In this document: one piece after another, positions 43,480-43,892 of the stretch
Layout: every line of letters begins with the position of its first letter
How positions within the stretch are numbered: the first letter of the stretch is position 1
DNA from: Cyclobacteriaceae bacterium
GTDB taxonomy: Bacteria; Bacteroidota; Bacteroidia; Cytophagales; Cyclobacteriaceae
NCBI GenBank assembly: GCA_020436085.1
Contig: JAGQYM010000039.1
Span: forward strand, 1 to 43,892
Length of the DNA stretch: 43,892 nt
Direction of reading: 5' to 3'
Made by a program: the position numbers and the translations under genes
Notes under the pieces: generated by a model
Databases searched by the model: none
Told to the model about the DNA's origin: nothing
What the model saw: only the letters and a program-made list of their open reading frames with translations

Positions 43480-43549
43480 TTCTTAGTTTTTAGTGTTCAG
43501 TGTTTAGTGTTTAGTGCTTAGTGTTTAGTGTTCAGTTCTTAGTGTTTAG
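43480..43549 (+). repeat. Heptad tandem repeat, copy B
   Basis: Ten uninterrupted 7-base units: TTCTTAG, TTTTTAG, TGTTCAG, TGTTTAG, TGTTTAG, TGCTTAG, TGTTTAG, TGTTCAG, TTCTTAG and TGTTTAG. They start one base after the stop of the RecB/AddA-like gene and end 11 bases before the next start. The consensus is TGTTTAG, with YAGT recurring once per unit. Confidence 0.9.
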
Positions 43550-43560
43550 TTAATAATGAT

Positions 43561-43892
43561 ATGAAAGAGAGCATCGTTGCACAAAAAAGTTTCGATTTTG
43601 CAATAAGCATCATTCATCTATATAAGCAGTTGCTTAAAAGCAATGAATATGTTCTATCAAAACAATTACTTAGAAGTGCTACAAGTATTGGCGCCAATGT
43701 AAATGAAGCATTAGCTGGTAGTTCCAAGAAGGATTTCGCAAACAAAATGTCAATAGCCTCAAAAGAGGCAAGGGAAACGCAATACTGGTTGCTGCTACTT
43801 GATAAATCGCAGCTTATTAAAATGGACTATTCAAGTTACCTAGAAAACTCGAAGGAGTTGATAAGGATGCTAACGGCCATCGTTAAGACAAC
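43561..43892 (+). CDS. Four-helix-bundle protein of the S23 (23S rRNA intervening sequence) family, 3' truncated
   Basis: The first 110 residues of a small helical protein, cut by the window end. The sequence MKESIVAQKSFDFAISIIHLYKQLL, KQLLRSATSIGANVNEALAG and SIASKEARETQYWLLLLDKS follows the S23-family pattern (QLLRSATSIGANVNEA is the signature). Free-standing copies are frequent in Bacteroidota genomes, outside rRNA genes, and are of unknown role; full proteins have about 120 residues, so only the tail is missing. It starts with ATG 11 bases after the heptad repeat. Confidence 0.88.
   Translation, partial: MKESIVAQKSFDFAISIIHLYKQLLKSNEYVLSKQLLRSATSIGANVNEALAGSSKKDFANKMSIASKEARETQYWLLLLDKSQLIKMDYSSYLENSKELIRMLTAIVKT

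Overview
The window reads as chromosomal DNA of a member of the Bacteroidota, most likely Cytophagales-like; this is inference from gene content. Pointers are FRAP-type TonB receptors with HmuY-like partners, orphan FtsX/MacB-type permeases, a SMUG2-type uracil-DNA glycosylase, a zinc-module-less DnaX, a RecB/AddA-like enzyme opening with the Bacteroidota-style FHIYRSSAGSGKT sequence, 7-bp degenerate intergenic repeats, promoters resembling TTG-N19-TAnnTTTG, and no consistent Shine-Dalgarno sequences. There are 33 protein genes (two cut by the window edges), densely packed on both strands with several 4-base convergent or ATGA overlaps. I saw no rRNA, tRNA, CRISPR array, insertion sequence or prophage.

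Layout. 1-1952: end of a GNAT acetyltransferase, then a HerA/YjgR-like ATPase. 1955-8102: an iron/heme locus with an AraC-type regulator, a heme-type TonB receptor, an HmuY-like lipoprotein, an IsdG-type heme monooxygenase and a divergent NagX/HGSNAT-like membrane acyltransferase. Three copies of one palindrome, TTAGAATNATTCTAA (7-1-7, the geometry of Fur-family operators), sit before these genes. 8099-9783: dnaX, split by an A10 tract into a gamma-length frame and a tau extension. 9857-14305: secreted peptidases (M28-PDZ, an M20 with a substituted metal ligand), a TolB-like lipoprotein and an NTF2-like protein. 14412-18747: glycosyltransferase, SPOR/OmpA protein, HU, a SET-domain protein beside HU, and two small exported proteins. 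18737-24897: M20D amidohydrolase plus amidase lipoprotein, an orphan histidine kinase, a UPF1-like helicase. 25062-33519: an FtsX permease, SMUG2 glycosylase, a membrane AraC regulator and a tightly coupled trio (seven-repeat UnbV propeller protein, molybdenum hydroxylase large subunit, small exported protein). 33494-43892: PEP carboxylase, D-aminoacylase, membrane patatin, a RecB/AddA-like helicase-nuclease whose only plausible start is non-standard, and a partial four-helix-bundle protein.

How the parts work together. The best supported system is the heme locus: capture by HmuY-like lipoprotein and TonB receptor, ring opening by the IsdG-type enzyme, and a shared operator that probably shuts it off when iron is plentiful. 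The secreted peptidases, amidase and D-aminoacylase suggest a lifestyle of scavenging peptides and amino-acid derivatives. The points most worth checking are the shared operator and its extension to the NagX-like gene, the dnaX A10 tract in reversed frame logic, the CTG start of the RecB/AddA-like enzyme, the SET-HU pairing, the molybdenum subunit without a visible iron-sulfur partner, and the two sets of heptad repeats just after gene ends.
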